DNA from: QZLE01 sp033852075
GTDB lineage: Bacteria > Pseudomonadota > Gammaproteobacteria > QZLD01
Length of the DNA: 64,000 nt
NCBI GenBank assembly: GCA_033852075.1
Contig: JAWSVC010000008.1
Coordinates: 5,856-69,855, forward strand
Direction of reading: 5' to 3'
The position numbers and the translations under genes were made by a program. Of the stretch, positions 8,164-16,907 are shown piece by piece. The notes beneath the pieces were generated by a model that had not been told where the DNA came from, searched no databases, and was given only the letters and a program-made list of their open reading frames with translations. Within the stretch, counting starts at the first letter, position 1; each line of letters opens with the position of its first letter.

Positions 8164-9531
8164 TCAGTAGACGGGTTTGAAGGCTCTAGCTTCAATTTGC
8201 TGCGCCCTCATATCCACCATCGCCTCGCGACGTTTAAGCCCTTCTTCCCTAGTGTCTAATTGCTTAGAACGGTTATCCAATTGCTTTTCGCGATCATCAA
8301 GATCTCGCGCACGCTGTTCTAGCTGCTGAGCAAACTTACCTAGTTGCTGAGCTCTTTCTTCAAGAACAGCTAATGCAACCAGCTTTTTGCCTTCTAGAAA
8401 TTCAAGCAGTGCACCACCACCAGTAGTTACATAGGAGATCTTTCTACCAAGCTTGTATTTTACGATTGCAGCTAGAGTATCACCGCCACCCGCAATTGAG
8501 TAAGCTGAGCTTTCCGCTACTGCATCACCAATTGCCTTGGTTCCATCACCAAACTGATCATACTCAAACACACCTACTGGACCGTTCCATACGATCACAT
8601 TGGCACTTTTAATGATTTCTGATAGTTTTTCACTGGATTTTGGTCCGATATCGTAGATAACATCATCATCTTCAACATCTTCCAATGATTTGATAGTTGC
8701 TGTAGCACTATCCAGCTTACTAAAATCACTTTCTTTAGAAACAACTACATCTACCGGAACCTCAATCTCACCACCTGATGAATGAGCCATCTCAATTAGC
8801 CTGGTTGCTTCGTCAACAAAGTCTGGTTCGTAAAGAGAGTTACCGATTTTGTGCCCAGCTGCTGCGATAAAAGTATTGGCAATACCGCCACCAACAATTA
8901 GGTGATCTACAACTTTTGACAATGCTTCAAGCACACCAAGTTTGGTCGATACCTTAGAACCACCAACAATAGCAACAAATGGACGCGCAGGATCTTTTAA
9001 AGCCTTACCTAGTTTCTCTAATTCAGAAACAAGAAGCGGACCAGCACAAGCAATTGGAGCGTACTTTGCAACACCATGAGTTGATGCCTGAGCACGGTGA
9101 GCAGTACCAAATGCATCCATCACGTAGATGTCACAAAGAGCAGCCATTTTGCGCGATAGAGTGTCATCATTCTTCTTTTCACCTGCGTTAAAGCGAATAT
9201 TCTCAAGAAGAACTACTTCACCTTCTGCCATATCAAACCCATCTTCCCAATCACGAATCAGGCGTACTGGTTGACGAAGTAGCGCAGATAGTCTGTCGGC
9301 CACTGGTTCTAAAGAGTATTTTTCTTCAAACACCCCTTCTGTTGGTCTACCGAGGTGAGACATAAGGATAACTTTGGCACCACCACGAATAGCAAGCTGA
9401 ATGGTAAATAGAGCACTAAAGATCCGGGTGTCGTCGGTGATCTCACTACCTTTCAACGGCACGTTCAAATCTTCTCTGATAAGTACACGCTTTCCGTTCA
9501 AGTTAAGGTCGGTCATTCTAATGACGGTCAT
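8164..9531 (-). CDS. pgk: phosphoglycerate kinase with C-terminal heptad-repeat tail
   Basis: Glycolytic/gluconeogenic enzyme interconverting 1,3-bisphosphoglycerate plus ADP and 3-phosphoglycerate plus ATP. The core (about residues 1-394) matches the proteobacterial family throughout: IREDLNVPL, SHLGRPTEG, GTAHRAQASTHG, VGGSKVSTKLGVLEA, WNGPVGVFE and the nucleotide loop GGGDT. Family members usually end near 387-397 residues, but this protein has 455. The extra 61 residues form successive seven-residue units (RDLDDRE, KQLDNRS, KQLDTRE, EGLKRRE, AMVDMRA, QQIEARA), a predicted coiled coil. The tail is in frame with no intervening stop. It is the last gene of tkt-gapA-pgk, with a hairpin element directly after it. 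Confidence 0.95.
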   Translation of the reverse strand: MTVIRMTDLNLNGKRVLIREDLNVPLKGSEITDDTRIFSALFTIQLAIRGGAKVILMSHLGRPTEGVFEEKYSLEPVADRLSALLRQPVRLIRDWEDGFDMAEGEVVLLENIRFNAGEKKNDDTLSRKMAALCDIYVMDAFGTAHRAQASTHGVAKYAPIACAGPLLVSELEKLGKALKDPARPFVAIVGGSKVSTKLGVLEALSKVVDHLIVGGGIANTFIAAAGHKIGNSLYEPDFVDEATRLIEMAHSSGGEIEVPVDVVVSKESDFSKLDSATATIKSLEDVEDDDVIYDIGPKSSEKLSEIIKSANVIVWNGPVGVFEYDQFGDGTKAIGDAVAESSAYSIAGGGDTLAAIVKYKLGRKISYVTTGGGALLEFLEGKKLVALAVLEERAQQLGKFAQQLEQRARDLDDREKQLDNRSKQLDTREEGLKRREAMVDMRAQQIEARAFKPVY

Positions 9532-9581
9532 GATTCTAAACCTCGCTGATTTATTTTATTCTGAAAAAGTCCGTCTATGAA

Positions 9582-9668
9582 CTTTTTCATCTGTCGCTGC
9601 AAAAATCCTTAACGCACCTTTTATGAAATGCTCAGGTAGTTTTGCTTGATTTTCTTGCTCGCTTTGGC
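9582..9668. repeat. intergenic repeat shared by the pgk-gapA and gapA-tkt spacers (copy 1)
   Basis: Contains TTTTTCATCTGTCGCTGCAA and, about 50 bases on, TTGCTCGCTTTGGCC. The gapA-tkt spacer holds TTTTTCATCAGTCGCGACAA and TTGCTCGCTTTAGGCC in the same order and orientation. I see no strong hairpin plus T-run terminator, so the role is open: processing, stability or a mobile-repeat remnant. Confidence 0.45.
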
Positions 9669-9734
9669 CCCCTCCTATAAAAGAGAGGACCAAAAGACCA
9701 GGGCTTCCTGCCCCAGCAGCTACCAAACATTTAC

Positions 9735-10745
9735 TTACTTTGCATTCATAAGAGCAACAGTGGTATCAAGCATTCTATTAGAGAATCCCCACTCATTGTC
9801 ATACCATGAAAGAACCTTAACTAGCTTTCCAGACACTTTGGTCAATGATGAATCAAAGATTGAAGATGCTGGATTATGATTAAAGTCGATTGAAACAAGA
9901 GACTCGTCATTGTATGCAAGAACACCTTTAAGCTCACCTTCAGCCGCATTCTTAAGGATTGAGTTGATCTCTTCAATGGAGGTTTCACGAGAAGCAACAA
10001 AGGTAAGATCGACGCATGATACGTTGATAGTTGGTACACGCATTGCGAAACCATCAAGTTTGCCATTTAGCTCAGGAAGAACTAAACCAACTGCAGCAGC
10101 TGCACCTGTCTTGGTTGGAATTTGCGAAGATGTTGCAGAACGTGCACGACGTAGATCAGAGTGATAAACATCAGTTAAAACTTGGTCATTAGTGTAGGCA
10201 TGGATAGTTGTCATTAAACCTGTTTCTAAACCCACTGTTTCTGCAAGTGGCTTTACTAATGGAGCAAGACAGTTGGTTGTACATGACGCATTTGAAATTA
10301 CAGTATCTGTTGCCTTAAGAACGCTATTATTAACGCCGAATACTACTGTTGCATCAACATCATTACCACCAGGAGCAGAGATAATAACTTTCTTAGCACC
10401 ACCTTCCAGATGAGCAGAAGCCTTTGCTTTGCTGGTAAATAAACCGGTGCACTCGTAAACTACATCTACACCAAGTTCACCCCATGGAAGTTTTGCTGGA
10501 TCACGTTCTGAAAGAACCTTGATCTTTTGACCATCAACAACAAGAAACTCACCTTCCACTTTTACTTCGCTGGCAAAACGTCCGTGTGCCGTATCGTATT
10601 TGGTCAGATGCGCATTTGTATTCACATCTCCAAGATCGTTAATCGCTACGATCTGAATTTCATCTGTACGTTTTGCTTCAAATAGTGCACGCAGTACATT
10701 TCTGCCAATACGTCCATAACCGTTAATACCAACCTTTATCGCCAT
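9735..10745 (-). CDS. gapA: glyceraldehyde-3-phosphate dehydrogenase, type I
   Basis: Converts glyceraldehyde-3-phosphate, phosphate and NAD to 1,3-bisphosphoglycerate, the substrate of the neighbouring pgk product. The N-terminal dinucleotide-binding motif is KVGINGYGRIGRNVLRALF. The active site SNASCTTNCLAP carries the catalytic cysteine near residue 155, and WYDNEWGFSNRM closes the protein. The 336 residues are normal. The acidic residue in VAINDLGD favours NAD as cofactor. Transcribed tkt to gapA to pgk, joining the pentose-phosphate and lower glycolytic steps. Confidence 0.97.
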   Translation of the reverse strand: MAIKVGINGYGRIGRNVLRALFEAKRTDEIQIVAINDLGDVNTNAHLTKYDTAHGRFASEVKVEGEFLVVDGQKIKVLSERDPAKLPWGELGVDVVYECTGLFTSKAKASAHLEGGAKKVIISAPGGNDVDATVVFGVNNSVLKATDTVISNASCTTNCLAPLVKPLAETVGLETGLMTTIHAYTNDQVLTDVYHSDLRRARSATSSQIPTKTGAAAAVGLVLPELNGKLDGFAMRVPTINVSCVDLTFVASRETSIEEINSILKNAAEGELKGVLAYNDESLVSIDFNHNPASSIFDSSLTKVSGKLVKVLSWYDNEWGFSNRMLDTTVALMNAK

Positions 10746-10798
10746 TTGTTTTCTCCGAACGTCTTAAAACAAGTTATATATGAAAAAAACATCCTTTT

Positions 10799-10866
10799 TC
10801 TTTTTCATCAGTCGCGACAAAACCCAAACAAAATATTTTCTGCTAGGTTTTTTGCTCGCTTTAGGC
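10799..10866. repeat. intergenic repeat shared by the two operon spacers (copy 2)
   Basis: Second copy of the paired blocks TTTTTCATC.GTCGC and TTGCTCGCTTT.GGCC, between gapA and tkt. Its position relative to the neighbouring start codon (about 55 bases upstream of gapA on the minus strand) is close to that of copy 1 relative to pgk. Confidence 0.45.
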
Positions 10867-10935
10867 CATTTAACAATGACTCAAAGGGCAAGGCATCCAG
10901 CCTTGCTATAATCGCCCAAACTTTATGTATCTTAC

Positions 10936-12936
10936 TTAGCCAAGCACTTCTTTAACCGAGTTGACAACATTTTCAACTGTGAATCCAAAGTGTTTAAATA
11001 GCTTATCCGCTGGTGCAGATTCACCAAAGCAATCCATGCCCACTGCCTTCCCTTGCAGTCCAATATATTTACCCCAGCACGCTGTGGTTCCCGCTTCTAC
11101 AGAAACCCTGGCCGTAACATTTGCTGGAAGTACACTTTCCCGATAAACCTTATCCTGCTGCTCAAATGCATCCATAGAAGGCATTGAAACAACCCTTACA
11201 TTAGTACCGTCTTTTTCCAAAGCATCCGCTGCATCCATCGCCAAACCGACCTCTGAACCAGAGGCAATAATAATTGCATCTGGATTACCACCTTTTGCCT
11301 CACGCAGTACATAACCACCTTTTTCGATATTCGCTAGCTGCTCTGCATCACGCTGCTGATGAGGAATCTTTTGGCGAGTGAAGATCAGACTTGATGGACC
11401 TTCAGCATTTTCAATTGCTGATTTCCACGCCACGGCAGATTCAACTGCATCACATGGACGCCATAGAGTCATATTTGGAATCAAACGCAATGAATTTACG
11501 TGTTCAACTGGTTGATGCGTTGGGCCATCTTCACCCAGGCCAATTGAGTCATGAGTGTACACATAGATACAACGCAGTTTCATTAATGCTGACATACGAA
11601 GTGCATTACGCGCATAATCGGAAAATACTAAGAATGTACCTGCATATGGAATGAATCCACCATGCAGTACCATGCCATTCATAATTGCCGACATGGCAAA
11701 TTCACGCACACCGTAACGCATGTAGTTACCCGCTGCATTTTCAGGTGTGATATCTACACTTCCAGACCACTCAGTGTTATTTGAAGGGGAAAGATCCGCA
11801 GAACCGCCTAGCAATTCTGGCAGCAATGGGCCAGCAAATTCAATCGCCTTTTGTGATGATGCACGACTGGCAAGACTCTCGCCCTTATCTTGGGTTGCTG
11901 CAACAAACTCTGTAGCCTTTGCAGTAAAGTCAGCAGGTAACTCACCAGCCATTCTGCGTTCAAACTCAGCAGCAAGTTCTGGGTATGCGACCTTATATTC
12001 GGCAAACATCTTATCCCAACTCTCTTCCAACTCAACGCCTTCAACAGTTGCATCCCATGCATCTTTGATCTCTTGTGGAATTACGAATGATTCATACTCC
12101 CAACCTAGCTCTTTTCTGGTTGCTGCAATTTCATCGGCGCCTAAAGGAGCTCCGTGACAATCATGCGAACCAGCTTTATTAGGTGAACCTTTACCAATAA
12201 TAGTCTTACAACAAATTAAAGTTGGTTTACCAGTTTCCGCTTGGGCCTTTTCAACTGCAGCCTTAATCTGCTCCGGATCGTGGCCATCAACCGCTGGAAT
12301 TACCTGCCAACCGTAAGACTCAAAACGCTTTGGCGTATCATCGGTAAACCACCCTTCGATCTCACCATCGATAGAGATATTATTATCATCGTAGAAAGCT
12401 ATCAGTTTACCCAGCTTATGAGTTCCTGCTAATGAGCAAGCCTCGTGCGAAATACCTTCCATCAAACAGCCATCACCTAGGAATACATAAGTATTATGGT
12501 CAACTATCGAAAATTCATTTTTATTAAATTGAGCGGCCAAAACTTTCTCTGCCAACGCCATACCTACTGCATTAGTAATACCCTGACCTAGTGGACCGGT
12601 TGTGGTCTCAACACCAGGCGCATAACCATACTCAGGATGCCCCGGAGTCTTTGAATCCATTTGACGAAACTGTTTCAGATCTTCAATTGAAAGATCATAA
12701 CCACTTAGATGAAGCAGAGAATAAATCAACATTGAACCATGACCATTTGACAACACAAAGCGATCACGATTAGACCAATTAGGGTTTTTAGGGTTATGAG
12801 ATAGAAAATCGTTCCACAAAACTTCAGCAATATCAGCCATTCCCATCGGCGCTCCAGGGTGACCAGAATTAGCTTTCTGGACCGCATCCATACTTAAGGC
12901 TCTGATAGCATTGGCAAGTTCAATTCGAGATGGCAT
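10936..12936 (-). CDS. tkt: transketolase
   Basis: Thiamine-diphosphate enzyme moving two-carbon units between sugar phosphates in the pentose phosphate and Calvin-type pathways. The 666 residues match the family. Visible motifs are GHPGAPMGMADIAEVLW at the N-terminus, the ThDP/metal-binding GDGCLMEGISHEA and the transketolase signature GEDGPTHQPVEH with its conserved E and H residues. First gene of tkt-gapA-pgk, divergent from metK across a 247-base region. This gene order occurs in many gammaproteobacteria with or without carbon fixation; no RuBisCO gene is visible here. Confidence 0.96.
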   Translation of the reverse strand: MPSRIELANAIRALSMDAVQKANSGHPGAPMGMADIAEVLWNDFLSHNPKNPNWSNRDRFVLSNGHGSMLIYSLLHLSGYDLSIEDLKQFRQMDSKTPGHPEYGYAPGVETTTGPLGQGITNAVGMALAEKVLAAQFNKNEFSIVDHNTYVFLGDGCLMEGISHEACSLAGTHKLGKLIAFYDDNNISIDGEIEGWFTDDTPKRFESYGWQVIPAVDGHDPEQIKAAVEKAQAETGKPTLICCKTIIGKGSPNKAGSHDCHGAPLGADEIAATRKELGWEYESFVIPQEIKDAWDATVEGVELEESWDKMFAEYKVAYPELAAEFERRMAGELPADFTAKATEFVAATQDKGESLASRASSQKAIEFAGPLLPELLGGSADLSPSNNTEWSGSVDITPENAAGNYMRYGVREFAMSAIMNGMVLHGGFIPYAGTFLVFSDYARNALRMSALMKLRCIYVYTHDSIGLGEDGPTHQPVEHVNSLRLIPNMTLWRPCDAVESAVAWKSAIENAEGPSSLIFTRQKIPHQQRDAEQLANIEKGGYVLREAKGGNPDAIIIASGSEVGLAMDAADALEKDGTNVRVVSMPSMDAFEQQDKVYRESVLPANVTARVSVEAGTTACWGKYIGLQGKAVGMDCFGESAPADKLFKHFGFTVENVVNSVKEVLG

Positions 12937-13089
12937 ATATAACTCCGGGCGTTTTTATGATGAAAAGAGAGATTTTTCTGCGCGAATTTTCTCGCAATTT
13001 TGCCTTCGGAGCAAGCCGAGATGGAAAAATATCTGAAAAATTAACAATCAATCACAAAAAACATGATTTCTTATTCGCCATTTTTCACA

Positions 13090-13095
13090 TATAAT
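13090..13095 (+). promoter_or_regulatory. candidate -10 box of the metK promoter
   Basis: A perfect TATAAT lies 89 bases upstream of the metK start. The 17-base-distant hexamer (TTCTTA) is a poor -35. If used, transcription would start near 13102 and leave a leader of about 80 bases. I see no MetJ-type met box. Confidence 0.4.
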
Positions 13096-13183
13096 TCCGC
13101 CTCTTCTCTTATGAAGATACTTGTCAACAAGCTATACTTGGCAAGCATAATTAATAATCTCATTACCAAGAGGTATTACTATA

Positions 13184-14341
13184 GTGAAAGATTACGTTTT
13201 TACATCTGAATCAGTTTCAGAAGGGCATCCGGACAAACTGGCAGATCAGATCTCTGACGCCATTCTTGATGCGATAATAACTGAAGATAAGCACGCAAGG
13301 GTTGCATGCGAAACGATGGTAAAAACAGGGATGGTTGTCTTAGCAGGTGAGATCACCACCACAGCAAATATCGATTATGAAGCTGTAGTACGTAGAACCA
13401 TTAAGCGCGTTGGTTACAACTCCAAAGAGATGGGATTTGATTGGGAGACCTGCGCGGTTATTAACGCTCTTGGCAAGCAATCACCAGATATTGCCCAAGG
13501 CGTTGATAGACAAACTCCTGAGGAGCAAGGAGCAGGCGACCAAGGATTGATGTTCGGTTATGCCAGTAATGAGACAGATGTATTAATGCCAGCACCAATC
13601 ACATATGCCCATCTTTTGGTTAAAAAACAATCTGAGATGCGCAAATACGGAGACCTTCACTGGCTTCGCCCTGACGCAAAAAGTCAGGTAACATTCCATT
13701 ATCAAGACGGCAAACCTTCTTCGGTTGATGCTATCGTTCTTTCCACTCAGCACGACCCAGAGATTTCTGAAAAGCAGATTAAAGAAGCAGTTATGGAATC
13801 CATCATCAAACCCGTGATTCCAAAAGAGTGGATAACCCCAAACACTAAGTTTTTCATCAATCCAACCGGACAATTCATCATTGGCGGTCCTGTAGGTGAC
13901 TGCGGCCTTACCGGCAGAAAGATTATTGTTGACACCTATGGAGGCATGGCTCGTCACGGTGGAGGTGCATTCTCAGGCAAAGACCCATCCAAGGTCGACA
14001 GATCTGCAGCATATGCAGGCAGATATGTGGCTAAAAACATTGTTGCAGCAGAATTGGCTGACAAATGTGAAATTCAAGTATCTTATGCGATAGGCGTTGC
14101 AGAACCAACATCAATTACTATTGATACTTTCGGCACAGGCAAAGTATCAGATGAAGTGATTACTTCGCTAGTTAGAAAGCACTTTGATCTGCGCCCATAT
14201 GGAATCTTGAATATGCTAAATTTGCTACGCCCAATATATTTAGAAACTGCAGCATATGGCCATTTTGGCAGAACCGATGAAACATTCTCGTGGGAAAACA
14301 CAGATAAAGCAGAACAGCTAAAAGCTGATGCAGGACTGTAG
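13184..14341 (+). CDS. metK: S-adenosylmethionine synthetase
   Basis: Makes S-adenosylmethionine from methionine and ATP in the cytoplasm. The 385 residues match E. coli MetK. The start region FTSESVSEGHPDKLADQISD, the GAGDQGLMFGYA loop (signature 1) and GGGAFSGKDPSKVDRS (signature 2) are all present. The start codon is GTG at 13184, preceded by AAGAGG; the nearest in-frame ATG would cut away the ATP-binding N-terminus. It heads a cluster with ahcY and, after a repeat-containing spacer, metF, which together form most of the activated methyl cycle. Confidence 0.97.
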   Translation: MKDYVFTSESVSEGHPDKLADQISDAILDAIITEDKHARVACETMVKTGMVVLAGEITTTANIDYEAVVRRTIKRVGYNSKEMGFDWETCAVINALGKQSPDIAQGVDRQTPEEQGAGDQGLMFGYASNETDVLMPAPITYAHLLVKKQSEMRKYGDLHWLRPDAKSQVTFHYQDGKPSSVDAIVLSTQHDPEISEKQIKEAVMESIIKPVIPKEWITPNTKFFINPTGQFIIGGPVGDCGLTGRKIIVDTYGGMARHGGGAFSGKDPSKVDRSAAYAGRYVAKNIVAAELADKCEIQVSYAIGVAEPTSITIDTFGTGKVSDEVITSLVRKHFDLRPYGILNMLNLLRPIYLETAAYGHFGRTDETFSWENTDKAEQLKADAGL

Positions 14342-14368
14342 ACACAACAACAGCAAAAGGACAAGCGC

Positions 14369-15676
14369 ATGAGCACACAAGTAACAGATAACCAGGACTT
14401 TAAGATCGCCGACATAACCTTGGCCGAATGGGGCAGAAAGGAAATTGAGATTGCCGAAACCGAAATGCCGGGACTAATGGCAATTCGCGAAGAGTTTGGT
14501 GATAGCAAACCTCTGAAAGGTGCCCGTATTGCCGGTTGTTTACATATGACAATCCAAACTGCTGTTTTGATTGAAACACTTATCCACCTTGGAGCAGAGG
14601 TACGCTGGTCATCGTGCAATATTTTTTCTACACAGGATCACGCAGCAGCGGCTATTGCAGCCGATGGCATCCCGGTATTTGCCTGGAAAGGCGAAACCGA
14701 AGAGGAGTTTTGGTGGTGTATTGAACAAACCATATTTGGCCCAGACAACTGGAAACCAAACATGATCCTAGATGATGGGGGCGATCTAACCCAAGTAATG
14801 CACAATGAGTACCCTGAGCTAATGAAAGATGTTCGCGGTATTTCAGAAGAAACCACAACCGGAGTACATAGACTTTACGAAATGGCCAAAGAGGGCAAGC
14901 TTAAGGTTCCTGCGATCAACGTTAATGATTCAGTAACCAAATCTAAGTTTGATAATCTTTATGGCTGTCGTGAATCACTAGTTGATGGTATCAAACGAGC
15001 AACTGACGTAATGATTGCCGGCAAGATCGCTGTTGTTCTTGGCTTTGGTGATGTTGGTAAAGGTTCAGCGCAATCACTTCGAGGTCTGGGCGCTACCGTA
15101 CTTATTACCGAAATTGATCCAATCTGTGCTCTACAGGCAGCAATGGAAGGTTATCGCGTAGTAACTATGGAAGAGGCTTGTGAGCTTGGTGATATCTTCG
15201 TCACTGCTACTGGCAACTACCATGTAATTACTCATGAACACATGGTTAAAATGAAAGACCAGGCCATCATTTGCAATATTGGTCACTTTGACAATGAGAT
15301 TGATATAGCTTCGATTGAGGGGCTAGAATGGATCAATATCAAACCACAGGTAGATCATGTTGTATTCCCAGACGGCAAACGTCTGATTGTACTTGCAGAA
15401 GGCAGACTAGTTAATCTAGGCTGTGCTACCGGCCACCCAAGTTTTGTGATGTCCAATTCATTCACAAACCAAGTACTAGCTCAGCTCGAGCTTTGGGAAA
15501 AATATCAGGACTACCATAACGAGGTTTATGTTCTACCGAAGCATCTGGATGAAAAGGTAGCAAGATTGCATCTAAAACGTATTGGTGCTCAACTAACCGA
15601 GCTTACCGAAGAGCAATCTAAGTACTTAGGCATTTCGGTTGAGGGGCCATATAAGCCAGATCATTATAGGTACTAA
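14369..15676 (+). CDS. ahcY: adenosylhomocysteinase
   Basis: NAD-dependent hydrolase that removes S-adenosylhomocysteine, the inhibitory by-product of SAM-dependent methylation, giving adenosine and homocysteine. The 435 residues are typical. Seen are GCLHMTIQTAVLIETL near the N-terminus, the substrate-domain NVNDSVTKSKFDNLYGCRES with its catalytic lysine and aspartate, and the NAD-binding VLGFGDVGKGSAQSLRGLGA. It begins 27 bases after metK behind AAAGGA, so the two are probably co-transcribed. I looked for an SAH riboswitch in this short gap and in the metK leader and do not see one. Confidence 0.97.
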   Translation: MSTQVTDNQDFKIADITLAEWGRKEIEIAETEMPGLMAIREEFGDSKPLKGARIAGCLHMTIQTAVLIETLIHLGAEVRWSSCNIFSTQDHAAAAIAADGIPVFAWKGETEEEFWWCIEQTIFGPDNWKPNMILDDGGDLTQVMHNEYPELMKDVRGISEETTTGVHRLYEMAKEGKLKVPAINVNDSVTKSKFDNLYGCRESLVDGIKRATDVMIAGKIAVVLGFGDVGKGSAQSLRGLGATVLITEIDPICALQAAMEGYRVVTMEEACELGDIFVTATGNYHVITHEHMVKMKDQAIICNIGHFDNEIDIASIEGLEWINIKPQVDHVVFPDGKRLIVLAEGRLVNLGCATGHPSFVMSNSFTNQVLAQLELWEKYQDYHNEVYVLPKHLDEKVARLHLKRIGAQLTELTEEQSKYLGISVEGPYKPDHYRY

Positions 15677-15691
15677 ACTATAATAACTGTC

Positions 15692-15711
15692 ATTCCCGCG
15701 AAAGCGGGAAT
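15692..15711. repeat. short palindromic intergenic repeat
   Basis: ATTCCCGC-gaaa-GCGGGAAT, 15 bases past the ahcY stop. Opposite orientation to the copy 28 bases downstream. Confidence 0.75.
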
Positions 15712-15739
15712 CTCGCCATTTTCACTCTGCTTTCTCTAG

Positions 15740-15759
15740 ATCCCCGCTTTCGCGGGGAT
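15740..15759. repeat. short palindromic intergenic repeat
   Basis: ATCCCCGC-tttc-GCGGGGAT followed by GAC. It makes an inverted pair with the element at 15692-15711, so the two together could also fold into one long stem. Confidence 0.75.
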
Positions 15760-15866
15760 GACTTTATCTTTAGAGGATAAAAATATAACGCTCAGTTTTA
15801 ATCTCAACTAACAACAGTTACAATCTATCCAATTCCCGAAAACATATTTTTACTAAAGGACAAACA

Positions 15867-16730
15867 ATGTCATACAAAACACCTGCTAATGAGAAGGTAT
15901 TTAGTTTTGAGTTTTTCCCTCCACGCACAGCTGAAGGCACTGAAAAGCTAAAAAAAGTCCGTGACAGACTAGCTCTATACAATCCACTTTTCTTCTCGGT
16001 AACATTTGGCGCAGGCGGCACCACACGTGACGACACCTTTGGAACCGTAATTGATATTCAAAAAGAATCAGGAATTGATGCCGCCCCGCATCTTTCCTGC
16101 ATTGGATCAACTAAAGAAAACATCTCTGAGATCCTTAAACAATATATTGATAATAACATATCCAGAATCGTGGCTTTACGCGGAGATCTTCCGTCTGGAA
16201 TGCGTGACATCGGAGAATTCCAATACGCCAATGAACTAGTTGAATTTATCCGCAAGGAGACAGGAGATCATTTCACTATCGAAGTAGCCTGTTATCCAGA
16301 GTTTCACCCCCAAGCAACATCACCTCAGGATGACCTTATCAACTTTAAACGTAAGGTTGATGCTGGAGCTGACAGTGCGATTACCCAATATTTCTTTAAT
16401 CCTGATTCATACTTCAACTTTGTAGAAAGCACAGAGAAACTTGGGGTTAATATTCCAATCATCCCTGGCATTATGCCAATTACCAATTACGTGCAATTAG
16501 CACGTTTTTCAGATGCCTGTGGCGCCGAGATACCGCGCTGGATTCGCAAACGTCTGGAAAGTTATGGTGATGACATGGAATCACTAAAAGCTTTTGGCAT
16601 TGATGTAGTTACCAGCATGTGCGATAAACTGCTAAACCAAGGTATTCCAGGACTACATTTTTACACCATGAATCAAGCTAATACCGTTATATCTATTTGG
16701 GAAAACCTGGGGCTAGCACCTCTAGACTAA
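15867..16730 (+). CDS. metF: 5,10-methylenetetrahydrofolate reductase
   Basis: FAD enzyme that reduces methylene-THF to methyl-THF, the methyl donor for homocysteine remethylation. The 287 residues are close to E. coli MetF. The protein opens with FSFEFFPPRTAEG, followed by the catalytic-region SVTFGAGGTTRD, the LRGDLP loop, and QYFFNPDSYFNFVE with GIMPITNYVQLARFSDACG near the C-terminus. Its position after metK-ahcY fits the methyl cycle. It may have its own promoter, because two palindromic repeats separate it from ahcY. Confidence 0.96.
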   Translation: MSYKTPANEKVFSFEFFPPRTAEGTEKLKKVRDRLALYNPLFFSVTFGAGGTTRDDTFGTVIDIQKESGIDAAPHLSCIGSTKENISEILKQYIDNNISRIVALRGDLPSGMRDIGEFQYANELVEFIRKETGDHFTIEVACYPEFHPQATSPQDDLINFKRKVDAGADSAITQYFFNPDSYFNFVESTEKLGVNIPIIPGIMPITNYVQLARFSDACGAEIPRWIRKRLESYGDDMESLKAFGIDVVTSMCDKLLNQGIPGLHFYTMNQANTVISIWENLGLAPLD

Positions 16731-16802
16731 ATCCTAATAAAATACCGCCTTAGTTTTGCAGATCATTTCAAGGCTGTATCCAGTAGCATCTGCTTTTTAA
16801 GC

Positions 16803-16868
16803 CCCCTGAGCGGAGTCGAAGGGCAATAAAAAGCTAATTAAGCCAATGTGATTTCGACTCCGCTCAAT
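16803..16868. repeat. inverted pair of 'GACTCCGCTCA' repeats
   Basis: CCTGAGCGGAGTCGAAGGG near 16804-16822 and TTTCGACTCCGCTCAA near 16854-16869 are reverse complements over about 15 bases. This is a variant of the TTCGACTACGCTCAG repeat family found elsewhere in the window. Confidence 0.6.
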
Positions 16869-16907
16869 CTACTTGTTTTTACGTAATAACAAGAAGCGGG
16901 AGCACCT

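Noticed and set aside
14342..14368. SAH riboswitch before ahcY
   Set aside because: The gap is only 27 bases and the metK leader has no recognisable SAH or SAM riboswitch core.
719..15759. The ATTCCCGC-type palindromes as terminators or CRISPR repeats
   Set aside because: They lack T-runs, occur in both orientations and at irregular spacing in intergenic DNA, which fits REP-like dispersed repeats better.
16871..16892. BirA operator before bioA
   Set aside because: CTTGTT...AACAAG is only a 6-bp dyad and lacks the longer TTGTAAACC-type half-sites.
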